Shown: positions 1-8,800, counted from the stretch's first letter. The stretch: DNA of 40,382 bases from Acidobacteriota bacterium (GCA_005799825.1 SYFT01000013.1:1-40382); one strand, 5' to 3'. Notes: generated by a model from the letters alone, not told the origin. Numbers and translations are program-made.

Positions 1-50
1 GATCTCCGCCTGCGCTATGGTGGCGGCTTCCCGGCGGAGAGGAGAGATTT

Positions 51-118
51 ATGGCTGCCTCGCTCGGCGTCATGTTTACCGGTCTGCGGTTCGAGAACCC
101 GTTCCTGCCGTCCTCGGC
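51..118 (+). pseudogene. preA-like N-terminal fragment
   Basis: A purine-rich ribosome site (GGAGAGGAGAG, 40-47 region) precedes ATG 51. The reading frame gives about 22 residues with the pattern FTGLRFENPFLPSSAP, which matches the extreme N-terminus of dihydropyrimidine dehydrogenase subunit PreA and related FMN-binding TIM barrels (usual pattern FxGLxFxNPFLxASAP). The match stops near base 118, and a TGA follows in this frame at 129-131. From 119 onward the sequence reads as a different gene, the NCS1 transporter, in another frame. The intact family is a roughly 400-residue cytoplasmic subunit that reduces uracil or thymine. Here only the translation start is left. The call rests on one short motif. 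Confidence 0.6.
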
Positions 119-507
119 GCCTCGGGCCTGATGCAGCAGGGCATGACAGGGCGCAGGCCCTGGTCACCATCCTGCTCAGTAATGTCATCGTGCTGATTCC
201 GTGAATACTCAACGCCCATGCGGGCACGCGGTGCGGTGTATCGTTCCCCGTCTTGTGTCGCGCGAGTGTCGGCGCCACCGGCGCGAATCTTTCGGCCATG
301 CTCCGCGCGCTGGTGGCGTGCGGATAGTTCGGCAACCAGACATCCGGGACCCAGTGGCCCTGCTCACACGCACTGCCGCCAGGACGACAGGAGCCCAACC
401 CCGGCTTCCTGGACGCCCTGCATACCTACGCGTGGTTTGTCACATGTGCGCTGAGCTTCGCACTGGATCTCGCGTTCATGCGCCCCGAACGCCCCAGAAT
501 GCAGTGA
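119..507 (+). pseudogene. NCS1 nucleobase:cation symporter, decayed remnant
   Basis: Bases 119-148 (frame 2) read ASGLMQQGMT. Frame 1 then reads AQALVTILLSNVIVLIP, ILNAHAGTRCGVSFPVL and GANLSAMLRALVACG, which are the conserved early helices of NCS1 (cytosine, uracil, allantoin and hydantoin) permeases. The open frame is broken by a shift near 149, TGA at 202 and TAG at 325. The TAG falls where the family has Trp (ACGWFGIQ). After about 365 the frame jumps to a C-terminal helix (HTYAWFVTCALSFALDLAFM) ending at TGA 505-507, so some 300 codons are missing. With the preA start fused to its front, this looks like a deletion scar of a pyrimidine or hydantoin uptake and breakdown locus. It cannot encode a transporter. 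Confidence 0.75.
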
Positions 508-542
508 CGGGTCGCGGTCAGCGATATGCTGTACGGCTGTAG

Positions 543-2723
543 ATGACACTGCCATACCTGCTCATACTCGCGCTGGCCCAGACGGCCATGCCTCCACAGG
601 CCCTGGCCACCGTTGACGGCGCCGGGTCTCCTGCATTTTCCATTCCCCGTTTCGAAGGCACCGTGGTGATCGACGGACGGCTTGATGAGCCGGCCTGGGC
701 GCAGGCCACGAGACTCACGGGCTTCTCCGAATATCGTCCGGTAAACAGCCAGCGGGCGAGCGAACGCACCGAAGTGCTCGTGTGGTATTCACCCGAAGCC
801 CTGCATTTCGGCATCATCGCCCACGACTCGGATCCGTCATCGGTCAGGGCCACGCAGGCTGATCGCGATAACCTCGACCGCGAAGACACTGTCCGCATCT
901 ACCTCGACACGTTCAACGACCGGCGACGGGCGTTTGTCTTCGGCGTCAATCCCCTGGGCGCGCAGGAAGATGGTGTGCAGACCGAAGGCGCCTTCAGCGC
1001 GGGCCGCACCTTTGGCGGCGTCGTGGACCTCAGCCCCGACTATCAGTTCGACTCGCGCGGCCAGTTGACGCCCGAGGGATATGTGGTGGAAGTGCGCATC
1101 CCATTCAAGAGCCTCAGGTACCCTTCCGCCGACCTGGTGAAGTGGGGCATCAACGTGCTGCGCAAGACGCAGCGCACAGGTCGTGAAGATACGTGGACGG
1201 ACGCCAAACGGGTGGCCAGTTTCTTGGGCCAGACCGGTACGATGACTGGGTTGTACGAGATGAAGCGCGGCGTGGTGACCGAAGTGCAGCCCTTCGCCAC
1301 CGGTGCCACCACCGGCACCCGCCAGGTCGATGGGCGGTTCTCTCGAAGCGGCGTGGATGTGGAACCCGGCGTCAACGTCCGCCTGGGGTTCACGAATCTT
1401 TCTCTGGATGCCACCGTGAATCCGGACTTCAGCCAGGTGGAGTCGGATGCGGCCCAGGTGACGGTCAACGAACGCTTCGCTTTGTTCTTTGCCGAGAAGC
1501 GTCCCTTTTTCCTCGAAGGCATTGAACTGTTTGCGACGCCGGGGCAACTGGTCTACACGCGTCGTATTGCGGACCCGATTGCCGGCGCCAAATTCACCGG
1601 CAAGGTCGGCCGTACGGGGCTCGCGTTCCTCTCGGCCATGGACGAGGCCGGGCCCGACCAGACATGGGTGAACCTGGCGCGCATTCGTCGCGATGTGGGC
1701 CGCGACTCGCTGGCAGGTGTGACCTACACCGATCGCACCGCCGATGGTGGGTCTAATCGCGTGCTCGCCGCCGATGCCCGCATCGTCTTCAAGCAGCTCT
1801 ACTACGTGCTCGGTCAGGTGGGTGGATCGTGGACGGACACCGGCAACGGCGCCGTCTCAGCGCCCACGTGGAACATTGAGGCCGATCGTACCGCCAGGAC
1901 ATGGGGATTCCACTACAAGCTAGGTGGTATCGGCAAAGAATTCCAAGCTACATCGGGTTTTGTGCCGCGCAACAACATCGTGGAATTCCAGGCATTCAAC
2001 CGATTGAGCTACTACGGCAAGCGCGATTCGCTCGTGGAGGGCATCACGGCGCTCGCCGGTCCCACGCGCATCTGGCGTTACGCCGATTTTGGCAAGGAGC
2101 ACGCCATTGAAGGCGACGAGTCCGTGAGCGTCACGGCGACGATGCGCGGCGGATGGTCGCTCAGTGCAAGACCGGCGCGCGACTTCGTGTATTTTGATGA
2201 GGCCGGGCAAGACGAGACCGTGACCAATTTCAGCGGCACGTTCTCGGTCACCACGCCGGTCTTCGAGAAGTTCAACGCCAAGGTGGAAGTGCGGACCGGC
2301 GGCACTGCGATCTTCGCGGAGAGCGCCGATGGCCGCGAAACCCGCGTCACCACGACGCTGGGTCTGCGGCCCACGCAGTCGGCTCGAATCGAGGCGAGCT
2401 TTGTGACATCGCGCATCCGTCGGGAACGGGACGACACGGAGTTTGCCAGGTCCACCATTCCGCGCCTCAAAGCCGAGTATCAGCCTCGACGATCGCTGTT
2501 CTTCCGTCTGATCGCGGAGTATCGGTCTGAGGCGCGCGGAGGGCAGACGTTCAAGGGCCTGCGGACGGATTGGCTGCTGTCGTTTGAACCGTCACCAGGC
2601 ACGGTGGTGTTCCTTGGGTATGGCGCGAGTCAGGAACGTGATCCCAATCGGCTTGGGACCGAGGCTCTGCGGCGCACTTCAGACGGCTTCTTTGTGAAGC
2701 TGGCGTACCAGTTCAGGCGGTAG
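543..2723 (+). CDS. DUF5916 protein with CBM9-like N-terminal domain
   Basis: The product has 726 residues. A Sec signal peptide (about 1-22, ending in ALA) is followed by a CBM9-like beta sandwich at about 35-210 with the pattern IDGRLDEPAWAQA, then EDTVRIYLDTFNDRRRAFVFGVNPLGAQEDG. The DUF5916 region fills the rest and is rich in alternating beta strands, ending in an aromatic and basic tail (KLAYQFRR) like an outer-membrane barrel. The length and order fit the DUF5916 family, which is common in Acidobacteriota and Bacteroidota, lies at the cell surface and has no proven activity. No clear Shine-Dalgarno site precedes ATG 543, which lies just after the NCS1 scar, so its native promoter may have been replaced. 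The next gene starts 4 bases after the stop. Confidence 0.9.
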   Translation: MTLPYLLILALAQTAMPPQALATVDGAGSPAFSIPRFEGTVVIDGRLDEPAWAQATRLTGFSEYRPVNSQRASERTEVLVWYSPEALHFGIIAHDSDPSSVRATQADRDNLDREDTVRIYLDTFNDRRRAFVFGVNPLGAQEDGVQTEGAFSAGRTFGGVVDLSPDYQFDSRGQLTPEGYVVEVRIPFKSLRYPSADLVKWGINVLRKTQRTGREDTWTDAKRVASFLGQTGTMTGLYEMKRGVVTEVQPFATGATTGTRQVDGRFSRSGVDVEPGVNVRLGFTNLSLDATVNPDFSQVESDAAQVTVNERFALFFAEKRPFFLEGIELFATPGQLVYTRRIADPIAGAKFTGKVGRTGLAFLSAMDEAGPDQTWVNLARIRRDVGRDSLAGVTYTDRTADGGSNRVLAADARIVFKQLYYVLGQVGGSWTDTGNGAVSAPTWNIEADRTARTWGFHYKLGGIGKEFQATSGFVPRNNIVEFQAFNRLSYYGKRDSLVEGITALAGPTRIWRYADFGKEHAIEGDESVSVTATMRGGWSLSARPARDFVYFDEAGQDETVTNFSGTFSVTTPVFEKFNAKVEVRTGGTAIFAESADGRETRVTTTLGLRPTQSARIEASFVTSRIRRERDDTEFARSTIPRLKAEYQPRRSLFFRLIAEYRSEARGGQTFKGLRTDWLLSFEPSPGTVVFLGYGASQERDPNRLGTEALRRTSDGFFVKLAYQFRR

Positions 2724-2727
2724 GAGT

Positions 2728-4278
2728 ATGATTGAAGACACAATCGACGCGGCGCTGATTGCGCGACTGCGGTCTACTGTCGAGACCCTGGAGTCGATTG
2801 CCGCCGACCGTCGGCTGCTGGCAGCGCTGACGCCCCACGAACGCAAGCGACTTCTCATTGCCGTGGGTGCGGTCTACATTCCCGATCAGGCGGCACGCCG
2901 GCGGATGGTGAAGGCCGTGGTTCGGCTGCGAAAAGTGGAACGGATCCAACGCGACGAACACGTGCGCGAGGAAACGGGAATCCGTGAACTGCGGCGTAGG
3001 CCCGTGTTCACCACGCCGAACTTCTTCCCGCCTCCGGCTACCGAACAGGGCGATCCCCTCGGCGAGTCGGAGGCGGAAGCACGGACGCATCTGGCGGACG
3101 AGCGTCACTGTTACGCCTGCAAGACCCACTTCACCGAGGTCCATCACTTTTACGATCAGCTGTGCCCGTCGTGCGCGGCGTTCAACTTCCGGAAGCGCAC
3201 GGAGCTGGCCGATCTGACTGGCCGCGTCGCGCTATTGACCGGCGGCCGCGTCAAGATTGGCTACCAGGCCGGCCTCAAGCTGCTGCGCGGCGGTGCTCAG
3301 TTGATCGTCACCACTAGATTCCCGCGTGACTCGGCCATGCGGTACGCCAGCGAGCCCGACTTTGACCAATGGGGGCACCGACTGGAAGTGTTCGGCCTCG
3401 ATCTTCGCCACACACCGTCGGTGGAAGCGTTTTGCCGCGAGATGCTCTCCACCCGCTCCCGGCTCGACTTCATCGTCAACAACGCGTGCCAGACCGTGCG
3501 CCGGCCGCCCGAGTTCTACGCCCACATGATGGAAGGCGAAACCGCGGCGCTGCACACAATGCCCGAGCATGTCCGGACGCTCGTGGGCGCGTATGAAGGA
3601 CTGCGCGGCTATCACCTGTTGCCCGAGGCAGCCCAAGGAGCCCTGGCGACGAGCCTCTCTGATGTTGCGGGACTGACATACGCGGCCGCGCTGTCGCAGG
3701 TCGCGCTGTTGCCCGAGGAACTGCAGGCTCAGAAGAGCCTGTTCCCGCAGGGCCGGCTCGACCAAGACTTGCAACAGGTTGACCTGCGGAATCGAAACTC
3801 CTGGCGGTTGCTCATGGACGAAGTGCCGGCAGTAGAGCTGCTGGAAGTACACCTGGTGAATGCTGTGGCGCCGTTTGTACTCAACGCTCGATTGAAGCCA
3901 TTGATGTTGCGCACCGACAACCGCGACAAACACATCGTGAACGTCTCGGCGGTCGAAGGGCAATTTTATCGGAGCTTCAAGACCACCCGCCATCCCCACA
4001 CGAACATGGCCAAGGCTGCGCTCAACATGATGACCCGCACCGCGGCCGCCGACTATCAGACCGGCGGCATCCACATGAACAGCGTGGACACTGGCTGGGT
4101 GACCGACGAGGATCCAGTGGAAGTGGCGGCGCGCAAAACCGCCGAACACCGCTTCCATCCGCCGCTCGACATCGTCGACGGCGCCTCCCGCATCGTTGAT
4201 CCCATCATCACCGGCATCAATACCGGCGTGCACGTGTGGGGCCAGTTCCTCAAGGACTACAAGCCTACGAACTGGTGA
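2728..4278 (+). CDS. SDR-family protein with N-terminal zinc ribbon
   Basis: The product has 516 residues. An N-terminal helical and basic region (1-120) leads to a four-cysteine zinc ribbon (C128, C131, C146, C149). A Rossmann SDR domain then starts near residue 165 with a dinucleotide loop GGRVKIGYQAG and later NNACQTVRRPP and NVSAVEG. The SDR YxxxK box reads HTNMAKAALNM: the Lys is present, but the position of the catalytic Tyr is Thr. The ending VDTGWVTDEDP fits SDR folds. It may bind NAD(P) without classic dehydrogenase chemistry, or use another acid. TAGGAG (2721-2726) includes the upstream stop and lies only one base from ATG, an unusually tight spacing. Coupling to the DUF5916 gene is likely. 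Confidence 0.82.
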   Translation: MIEDTIDAALIARLRSTVETLESIAADRRLLAALTPHERKRLLIAVGAVYIPDQAARRRMVKAVVRLRKVERIQRDEHVREETGIRELRRRPVFTTPNFFPPPATEQGDPLGESEAEARTHLADERHCYACKTHFTEVHHFYDQLCPSCAAFNFRKRTELADLTGRVALLTGGRVKIGYQAGLKLLRGGAQLIVTTRFPRDSAMRYASEPDFDQWGHRLEVFGLDLRHTPSVEAFCREMLSTRSRLDFIVNNACQTVRRPPEFYAHMMEGETAALHTMPEHVRTLVGAYEGLRGYHLLPEAAQGALATSLSDVAGLTYAAALSQVALLPEELQAQKSLFPQGRLDQDLQQVDLRNRNSWRLLMDEVPAVELLEVHLVNAVAPFVLNARLKPLMLRTDNRDKHIVNVSAVEGQFYRSFKTTRHPHTNMAKAALNMMTRTAAADYQTGGIHMNSVDTGWVTDEDPVEVAARKTAEHRFHPPLDIVDGASRIVDPIITGINTGVHVWGQFLKDYKPTNW

Positions 4279-4285
4279 CATTCGT

Positions 4286-4375
4286 CAATTAGGAACTTAG
4301 GAATTGGTGAACTGAGGAACTGCTGGCTCCCAGTTGCCCATTTCTTCAGTTCCCAGGTTCCCAAGTTCCTTATTA
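4286..4375. repeat. Octamer-unit inverted repeat, copy A
   Basis: The left arm reads in 8-base steps: TTAGGAAC, TTAGGAAT, TGGTGAAC, TGAGGAAC. The right arm, read on the minus strand, gives TAAGGAAC, TTGGGAAC, CTGGGAAC, TGAAGAAA, TGGGCAAC. The arms pair imperfectly around a centre near 4322-4340. The copy fills the gap between the SDR stop and the ribosome site of the next gene. See copies at 5375, 13335, 21084, 22516 and 27478. Confidence 0.8.
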
Positions 4376-4396
4376 CGCTATGGGGGAGGCCGTCTG

Positions 4397-5377
4397 ATGA
4401 TCACTCTACTGAGAAGCTCCTGGTTCACTTTAGCGATCCTCACCGCACAGCTCGCCTCACAGTCCTACGATCCGCTAGTGCCGACTCGGGTGGCGCGGCT
4501 TGAGCCGCGGGATCTCGTGGTGCGAGACGATGGGCGCAAGAGGGAAATTAAGGTGCTTGTGTATTTGCCTTCGGGCCAGAGTGCAGCGCCTATTCTGTTG
4601 TTTAGCCACGGACTGGGAGGCGCGCGAACGGGCTCGGCGTTCCTCGGACGGCATTGGGCCGCGCGGGGATATGTCGCCGTGTTTCTTCAGCACAAGGGAA
4701 GCGACGAGTCGATCTGGCAGGATGTGGCACCTCTTCGGCGACTGGCCGTGATGCGACGCGAGGCCAACGTCAAGAACTATCTATTACGGGCTCAGGATGT
4801 GAAGGCCGTGCTGGACGACCTGGCGGGCTGGAACGGGGACGCCGGGCACCCATTGCGCGGCCGGCTGGACATGTCGCGCGTCGGGATGTCGGGCCACTCG
4901 TTTGGTGGGGTGACCACTCAGGCGGTGAGCGGACAGTCGAGCAATGTTCCGACGCTCCGTTTGACCGATGCTCGCATCAAGGCCGCCATCGTGATGAGCC
5001 CCAGCGTGCCCGCGGCCGGCAATCCGCAGACCGCCTTTGGAAAGGTGACCATTCCCTGGATGCTCATGACAGGCACGCGAGACGAGTCATTGATTGGTGG
5101 CGCCACAGCCGAGTCACGACTCCAGGTGTTTCCCGCGCTTCCGCCTGGCAATAAGTACGAACTCGTGCTGTTCGATGGCCAGCACTCGGCCTTCACCGAT
5201 CGCGACCTGCCCGGCGATCGCGTGGAGCGCAATCCGAATCACCAGACAGTCATCATGGCCCTCAGCACCGCCTTCTGGGATGCCTTCCTGCGCCAGGATT
5301 CTACCGCCAGGGCCTGGCTTGATGGCGGAGGTGGGATTGGGGTGCTCGAGGCGAGGGACATCCTGAGACGAAAATGA
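4397..5377 (+). CDS. Secreted alpha/beta hydrolase (dienelactone hydrolase / PAF-acetylhydrolase-like)
   Basis: ATG 4397 is chosen because GGGGGAGG (4382-4389) sits 7 bases upstream and the product then starts with a signal peptide (LLRSSWFTLAILTAQLASQS). An in-frame ATG at 4334 would add residues encoded by the repeat. The mature protein has an alpha/beta hydrolase fold: oxyanion strand LLFSHGLGG, nucleophile elbow GHSFGG with Ser168, acid TGTRDES and His in FDGQHSAF. This layout is that of the dienelactone hydrolase and PAF-acetylhydrolase group, which cut ester or lactone bonds; the substrate is unknown. The gene stands alone between two octamer repeats (4286-4375 and 5375-5437), and its TGA stop is the first trinucleotide of the second repeat. 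Confidence 0.88.
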   Translation: MITLLRSSWFTLAILTAQLASQSYDPLVPTRVARLEPRDLVVRDDGRKREIKVLVYLPSGQSAAPILLFSHGLGGARTGSAFLGRHWAARGYVAVFLQHKGSDESIWQDVAPLRRLAVMRREANVKNYLLRAQDVKAVLDDLAGWNGDAGHPLRGRLDMSRVGMSGHSFGGVTTQAVSGQSSNVPTLRLTDARIKAAIVMSPSVPAAGNPQTAFGKVTIPWMLMTGTRDESLIGGATAESRLQVFPALPPGNKYELVLFDGQHSAFTDRDLPGDRVERNPNHQTVIMALSTAFWDAFLRQDSTARAWLDGGGGIGVLEARDILRRK

Positions 5378-5437
5378 GGAAATTGGGCAGTTAGGAACTG
5401 GGGAACTGAGGAACCGGCCTTCCAGTTCCCCAGTCGC
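5375..5437. repeat. Octamer-unit inverted repeat, copy B
   Basis: Units read TGAGGAAA, TTGGGCAG, TTAGGAAC, TGGGGAAC, TGAGGAAC. A perfect 12-base stem joins ACTGGGGAACTG (5397-5408) to its complement at 5423-5434 across a 14-base loop. The first three bases are the stop codon of the hydrolase gene. No U-run follows, so it is a poor intrinsic terminator by itself. Confidence 0.82.
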
Positions 5438-5458
5438 CCTGGTGTACGATGAAGGGCT

Positions 5459-6001
5459 ATGACGTGCTACTCCGGTACGGACTTTGGAAGGGCGTTCCGC
5501 ACGGTGCGCAACAATACGATTCTGGTAGCGATGGACATTCCGGCCGAGCAGTGGGGCTTTCGCGCCACGCCCGAGTCCATGAGTGTTCACGAAATGTTGG
5601 CGCATCTTGCCGGCTACACCACCTGGCAATTGAAGCTTCACGGCGAAGACAAAAAGACGTTTGTGACCTTCGAGGACTTCGGCAGCTACATCGGCGCCTC
5701 AAAGGCCTTTGAGCAGGCCTGCAATACGCGCGACGCGGTGCTTCAGGCGCTCGAGACCGAGGGTGAGGCGTTTGCCAGCTTTCTCGATTCCCTGAGCGAG
5801 GCCGATCTGGCAGAGCGCGTGGGTTTTCCGGCGCCGCTCGATCCGCCGTCTAAGACGCGGTTCGAAATGTTGATGGGCGCCAAGGAACACGAGATGCACC
5901 ACCGCGCCCAGTTGATGGTTTGCCAGCGCCTCGTCGGCGTCGTCCCGCACCTCACCCGCGCGCGTCAGGCGCGCATGGCCGCGCCGGCCACCAGGAACTG
6001 A
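5459..6001 (+). CDS. DinB-like (four-helix) family protein
   Basis: The 180-residue product fits the DinB / DUF664 four-helix fold. The first metal-site helix reads SVHEMLAHLAGYTTWQ (about 41-56), and the last conserved helix reads KEHEMHHRAQLMVC with the paired His that would complete a three-His divalent metal site. Members of this fold include bacillithiol and mycothiol S-transferases and proteins of unknown role, so no reaction is assigned. ATG 5459 follows the octamer repeat directly. The stop is 9 bases from ychF, whose upstream AGGAACTGA resembles a single repeat unit, though one unit is not enough to call a copy. Confidence 0.83.
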   Translation: MTCYSGTDFGRAFRTVRNNTILVAMDIPAEQWGFRATPESMSVHEMLAHLAGYTTWQLKLHGEDKKTFVTFEDFGSYIGASKAFEQACNTRDAVLQALETEGEAFASFLDSLSEADLAERVGFPAPLDPPSKTRFEMLMGAKEHEMHHRAQLMVCQRLVGVVPHLTRARQARMAAPATRN

Positions 6002-6010
6002 AGCGCCGCC

Positions 6011-7114
6011 ATGCTCAGAGCCGGAATTGTCGGACTGCCCAACGTGGGCAAGTCCACACTCTTTAACGCCGTCACCCGCACCCGGAAGGCCGAGGCGGCC
6101 AACTACCCGTTCTGCACCATCGATCCCAACGTGGGGATTGTCACCGTGCCAGATGCGCGGTTGTATGAGTTGCAGAAGATCGCCAAGACCAATGTGGTGA
6201 TTCCCGCGGCCATCGAGTTCGTGGACATTGCCGGTCTGGTCAAGGGCGCGAGCACGGGTGAGGGTCTGGGCAACAAGTTCCTAACACATATCCGCGAAGT
6301 AGACGCCATCGTGCAGGTGGTGCGCTGCTTCGAAGACGAAGATGTGCACCACGTGTCCGGCACTGTGGACCCGGTTCGCGACATCGAGATCATCAATACC
6401 GAACTGATTCTCGCCGACCTGGAATCGGTCAAGAAGCGGCGCGAGCGTCTGGCGAAGGACGTCAAGCGCGGCGACAAGGCTGCGGCCGCCGAAGAGGTCG
6501 CGCTTGCGAAGATAGAGCCGGTGCTGGACTCTGGAAAGCCCGCGCTGATGGTGGACCTGACGTTGGAAGAACGCACGCTGTCACGCGCCTTATTCCTGCT
6601 GACTGACAAGCCCACGATCTTCGCGTGTAACGTCAAGGAAGGCGACCTGGCCACCGCCGATTCCAACCCGTACGTCATCAAGGTGCGCGAGTACGTCAAG
6701 ACACATCTGGCGTGCGAAGCGGTGGTCATCAGCGCGCAAATCGAAAGCGATCTGGTCGATCTGGAACCCGACGAAGCGCAGGCCTTCCTTGAGGAACTGG
6801 GCGTTTCTGAGAGTGGGCTCGGGTCGCTGATTCGCGCCACGTTCCACCTGCTTGGGTTGCGCACATACTTCACCGCAGGTGAAAAGGAAGTACGGGCCTG
6901 GACCATTCACGCGGGTGATACGGCGCCGCAGGCGGCGGGCGTGATCCACTCGGACTTCGAGCGCGGCTTCATCAAGGCCGAAACGGTGGCCTATACGGAC
7001 CTGGTGTCGTGTGGGTCGGTCGCCGCCGCTCGCGACAAAGGCCTGTACCGCATGGAAGGCAAGGAGTACGTGGTCGCCGACGGCGACGTCCTGCTCTTCA
7101 AGTTCAACGTCTAG
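6011..7114 (+). CDS. ychF: Redox-regulated ATPase/GTPase YchF (OLA1 family)
   Basis: The 367-residue product matches YchF along its full length. The P-loop GLPNVGKST is at residues 8-16, followed by the switch region [10 protein letters not shown] and G3 [10 protein letters not shown]. The G4 position reads NVKE in place of NKxD, the family hallmark that relaxes guanine specificity and favours ATP. The C-terminal TGS domain ends in DVLLFKFNV. YchF binds ribosomes and is linked to stress response and translation quality in E. coli; a housekeeping role is expected here. It is the best anchor gene in this end of the window. Confidence 0.97.
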   Translation: MLRAGIVGLPNVGKSTLFNAVTRTRKAEAANYPFCTIDPNVGIVTVPDARLYELQKIAKTNVVIPAAIEFVDIAGLVKGASTGEGLGNKFLTHIREVDAIVQVVRCFEDEDVHHVSGTVDPVRDIEIINTELILADLESVKKRRERLAKDVKRGDKAAAAEEVALAKIEPVLDSGKPALMVDLTLEERTLSRALFLLTDKPTIFACNVKEGDLATADSNPYVIKVREYVKTHLACEAVVISAQIESDLVDLEPDEAQAFLEELGVSESGLGSLIRATFHLLGLRTYFTAGEKEVRAWTIHAGDTAPQAAGVIHSDFERGFIKAETVAYTDLVSCGSVAAARDKGLYRMEGKEYVVADGDVLLFKFNV

Positions 7115-7126
7115 ACTGGGCCCGCA

Positions 7127-7959
7127 GTGACCGTGGGCCTGGTCCTGCTCTGTCCCCCGCGACTGCGCTGGCCCAGACGCCGCCAGCGCGCCCACTGTCG
7201 TCTCAGACAGCCATCCACTCGCCGTGTGGGCGCGAATTCCGGCCACGCCGCGCTCGGCCAGCGTGCTTGTGCACGGCCGCACGTGGAGCAGCCGTCCCGA
7301 CTTCGATCTCCAGGTCCCAGGACTGCAGCGATCCGTGCTGAGCTCGCTCGCGGCTCAAGGCATCGCGGCCTACGCGGTGGATCAGTGCGTCTACGGCGAG
7401 ACTCGCCGCGATGCCACCGGTTTCCTCACGCCGAGCCGGGCGGCAGCCGATGTGAGCGCGGTGGTGCGCTGGGTCGCCGCGCGACATCCGACGCTGCCCC
7501 CACTCGCACTTCGCTCAACCTCCTCGGATTTACGATGGACCCGGGGCTGAAGTGTGCCGCTCTGCCTGTGCCAGAGCGCCCAGCCTTCGCCAACACGACC
7601 GTCGAAGACGCGCGCAGCGATTTCATCTCTCCCGCGGTCACGCCCCCGGCTGTGATGAGGGCGTTCACCGATCAAGCCGTGGCCGCCGATTCGGTGCGTG
7701 TGGACTGGATCCGCGAAGACGAATTCAACGCGGTCAATCCCGCGCGCCTGACGATGCCGACAATGGTGTTGCATGGGTCGAGGGAACCGGGGGGGCCGCC
7801 GACGTGACGGCGAGGTTCTTCGCGACAATTGCGTCACCGCAGAAGCAATGGACTCAGTTGCCGGGTGGCGACCACGCGGCTCAGCTCGAAAACGCCCACG
7901 CGTCGTTTGTGGGTGCGGTGGCAGAATTCATCGCGCGACCGCGTGCGTGGCGGAGGTAG
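7127..7959 (+). pseudogene. Alpha/beta hydrolase pseudogene, multiply frameshifted
   Basis: Hydrolase sequence can be followed only by changing frame four times. Frame 2 at 7127 gives a signal-like MTVGLVLLC, frame 1 gives TALAQTPPARPLSSQTA, and frame 0 (about 7215-7525) gives SVLVHGRTWSSRPDFDLQ and AAADVSAVVRWVAARHP. Frame 2 (about 7525-7800) gives LLGFTMDPG and TMPTMVLHGS, and frame 1 to TAG 7957-7959 gives QLPGGDHAAQLENAHASFVGAVAEFI, the His region. The nucleophile elbow (GxSxG), expected between LPPLAL and LLGF, is absent, so an internal deletion has also occurred. No functional enzyme is possible. It lies between ychF and a DUF1028 gene. Confidence 0.8.
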
Positions 7960-7982
7960 GATTGCGACCAGGAGGGTGAGAC

Positions 7983-8744
7983 ATGAATCGCTTCAAGAGA
8001 CCGGCGTTTGTCGTGAGCGTAGTTCTGGTCGCAGCTGCGGTATACGTGGCAAGCCCGGCGGCGCAGCGGCAGGCGTTGCCGGAAGATCCGGTGGCGACGT
8101 TCTCCATTCTGGGCTACGACCCGGTATCGGGGGAACTCGGTGGCGCGGTGCAGTCGCGCGTCTTCTCGGTGGGCAACGGTGTGTTGTGGGCCGAGGCCGG
8201 CGTTGGCGCCGCGGCCACGCAGGCGATCGTTGACGTGAGTTATGGCCCGCAGGCGCTTGAACTCTTGCGCAAGGGCCTCAAGCCCACCGACATCGTGAAG
8301 CAGATCTGGGAGCGCGATCCCGACCCCGGTTTGCGCAATCGGCCATGGCCCAAGGCGGGTCGGCAGTTGGCCGTGATTAATCCGGCCGGCGACACCGCAG
8401 TGTTCACCGGGCCTGAGGCCAGCACCTGGGCGGGACATAAACAGGGCGTGATGTGCACGGCGCAGGGCAACATCCTGGCAGGCCCCGCAGTGGTTGAAAA
8501 CATGGTCAAGGCGTTCGAGACGACCAAAGGCCGCCTGGCACTCCGGCTACAGGCTGCGCTCGAAGCCGGCCAGGCCGCCGGTGGCGACACGCGCGGCATG
8601 CAATCGGCCGCCATGCTCATCGTCAAAAAAGACGGCGGCCCGTGGCTGCACAACGATGTGGTATTGCGGCTCCAGGTGGACGACCACACCGAGCCCATCG
8701 CGGAGATGCGCCGCATCCTCACCAAGCGCTTCCCGCAAGGGTAG
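7983..8744 (+). CDS. DUF1028 protein (Ntn-hydrolase-like), exported
   Basis: The 253-residue product has a signal peptide (about 1-29, ending SPAAQ), then the full DUF1028 domain. It opens with VATFSILGYDPVSGELGGAVQSRVFSVG, broken here as VATFSILGYDP and AVQSRVFSVG, followed by GVGAAATQAIVDVSYGP and QGNILAGPAVVENM. DUF1028 proteins share the Ntn-hydrolase fold and are usually annotated as putative peptidases or amidases without proof. A strong ribosome site, AGGAGGG (7970-7976), lies 6 bases before ATG 7983. It is monocistronic and convergent with the TonB-dependent receptor downstream. Confidence 0.88.
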   Translation: MNRFKRPAFVVSVVLVAAAVYVASPAAQRQALPEDPVATFSILGYDPVSGELGGAVQSRVFSVGNGVLWAEAGVGAAATQAIVDVSYGPQALELLRKGLKPTDIVKQIWERDPDPGLRNRPWPKAGRQLAVINPAGDTAVFTGPEASTWAGHKQGVMCTAQGNILAGPAVVENMVKAFETTKGRLALRLQAALEAGQAAGGDTRGMQSAAMLIVKKDGGPWLHNDVVLRLQVDDHTEPIAEMRRILTKRFPQG

Positions 8745-8784
8745 CGGGCTACGCACGGGTGCGGAGCTCGCGTGAATCGAACCC

Positions 8785-8800
8785 GGCTGGTTCTCCAGCC
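8785..8800. terminator. Hairpin GGCTGG-TTCT-CCAGCC between convergent genes
   Basis: A perfect 6-base stem with a TTCT loop lies in the 78-base gap between the convergent DUF1028 and TonB-receptor genes. No long T-run follows on either strand, so termination is only suggested by position. The sequence GGCTGGTTCTC, AGCCC and AGT recurs at 34099-34119 with two differences in 21 bases. Confidence 0.4.

Noticed and set aside
4286-4375. Octamer runs as a CRISPR array
   Set aside because: Units are 8 bases, directly abutting with no spacers, and no cas genes are present.
4334-4396. Longer start for the secreted hydrolase at ATG 4334
   Set aside because: The extra residues are coded by the inverted repeat, and ATG 4397 has a strong ribosome site and a proper signal peptide.
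5992-6001. A seventh octamer site (AGGAACTGA) at the DinB stop
   Set aside because: Only one unit is present, with no phased neighbour or complementary arm; chance is adequate.
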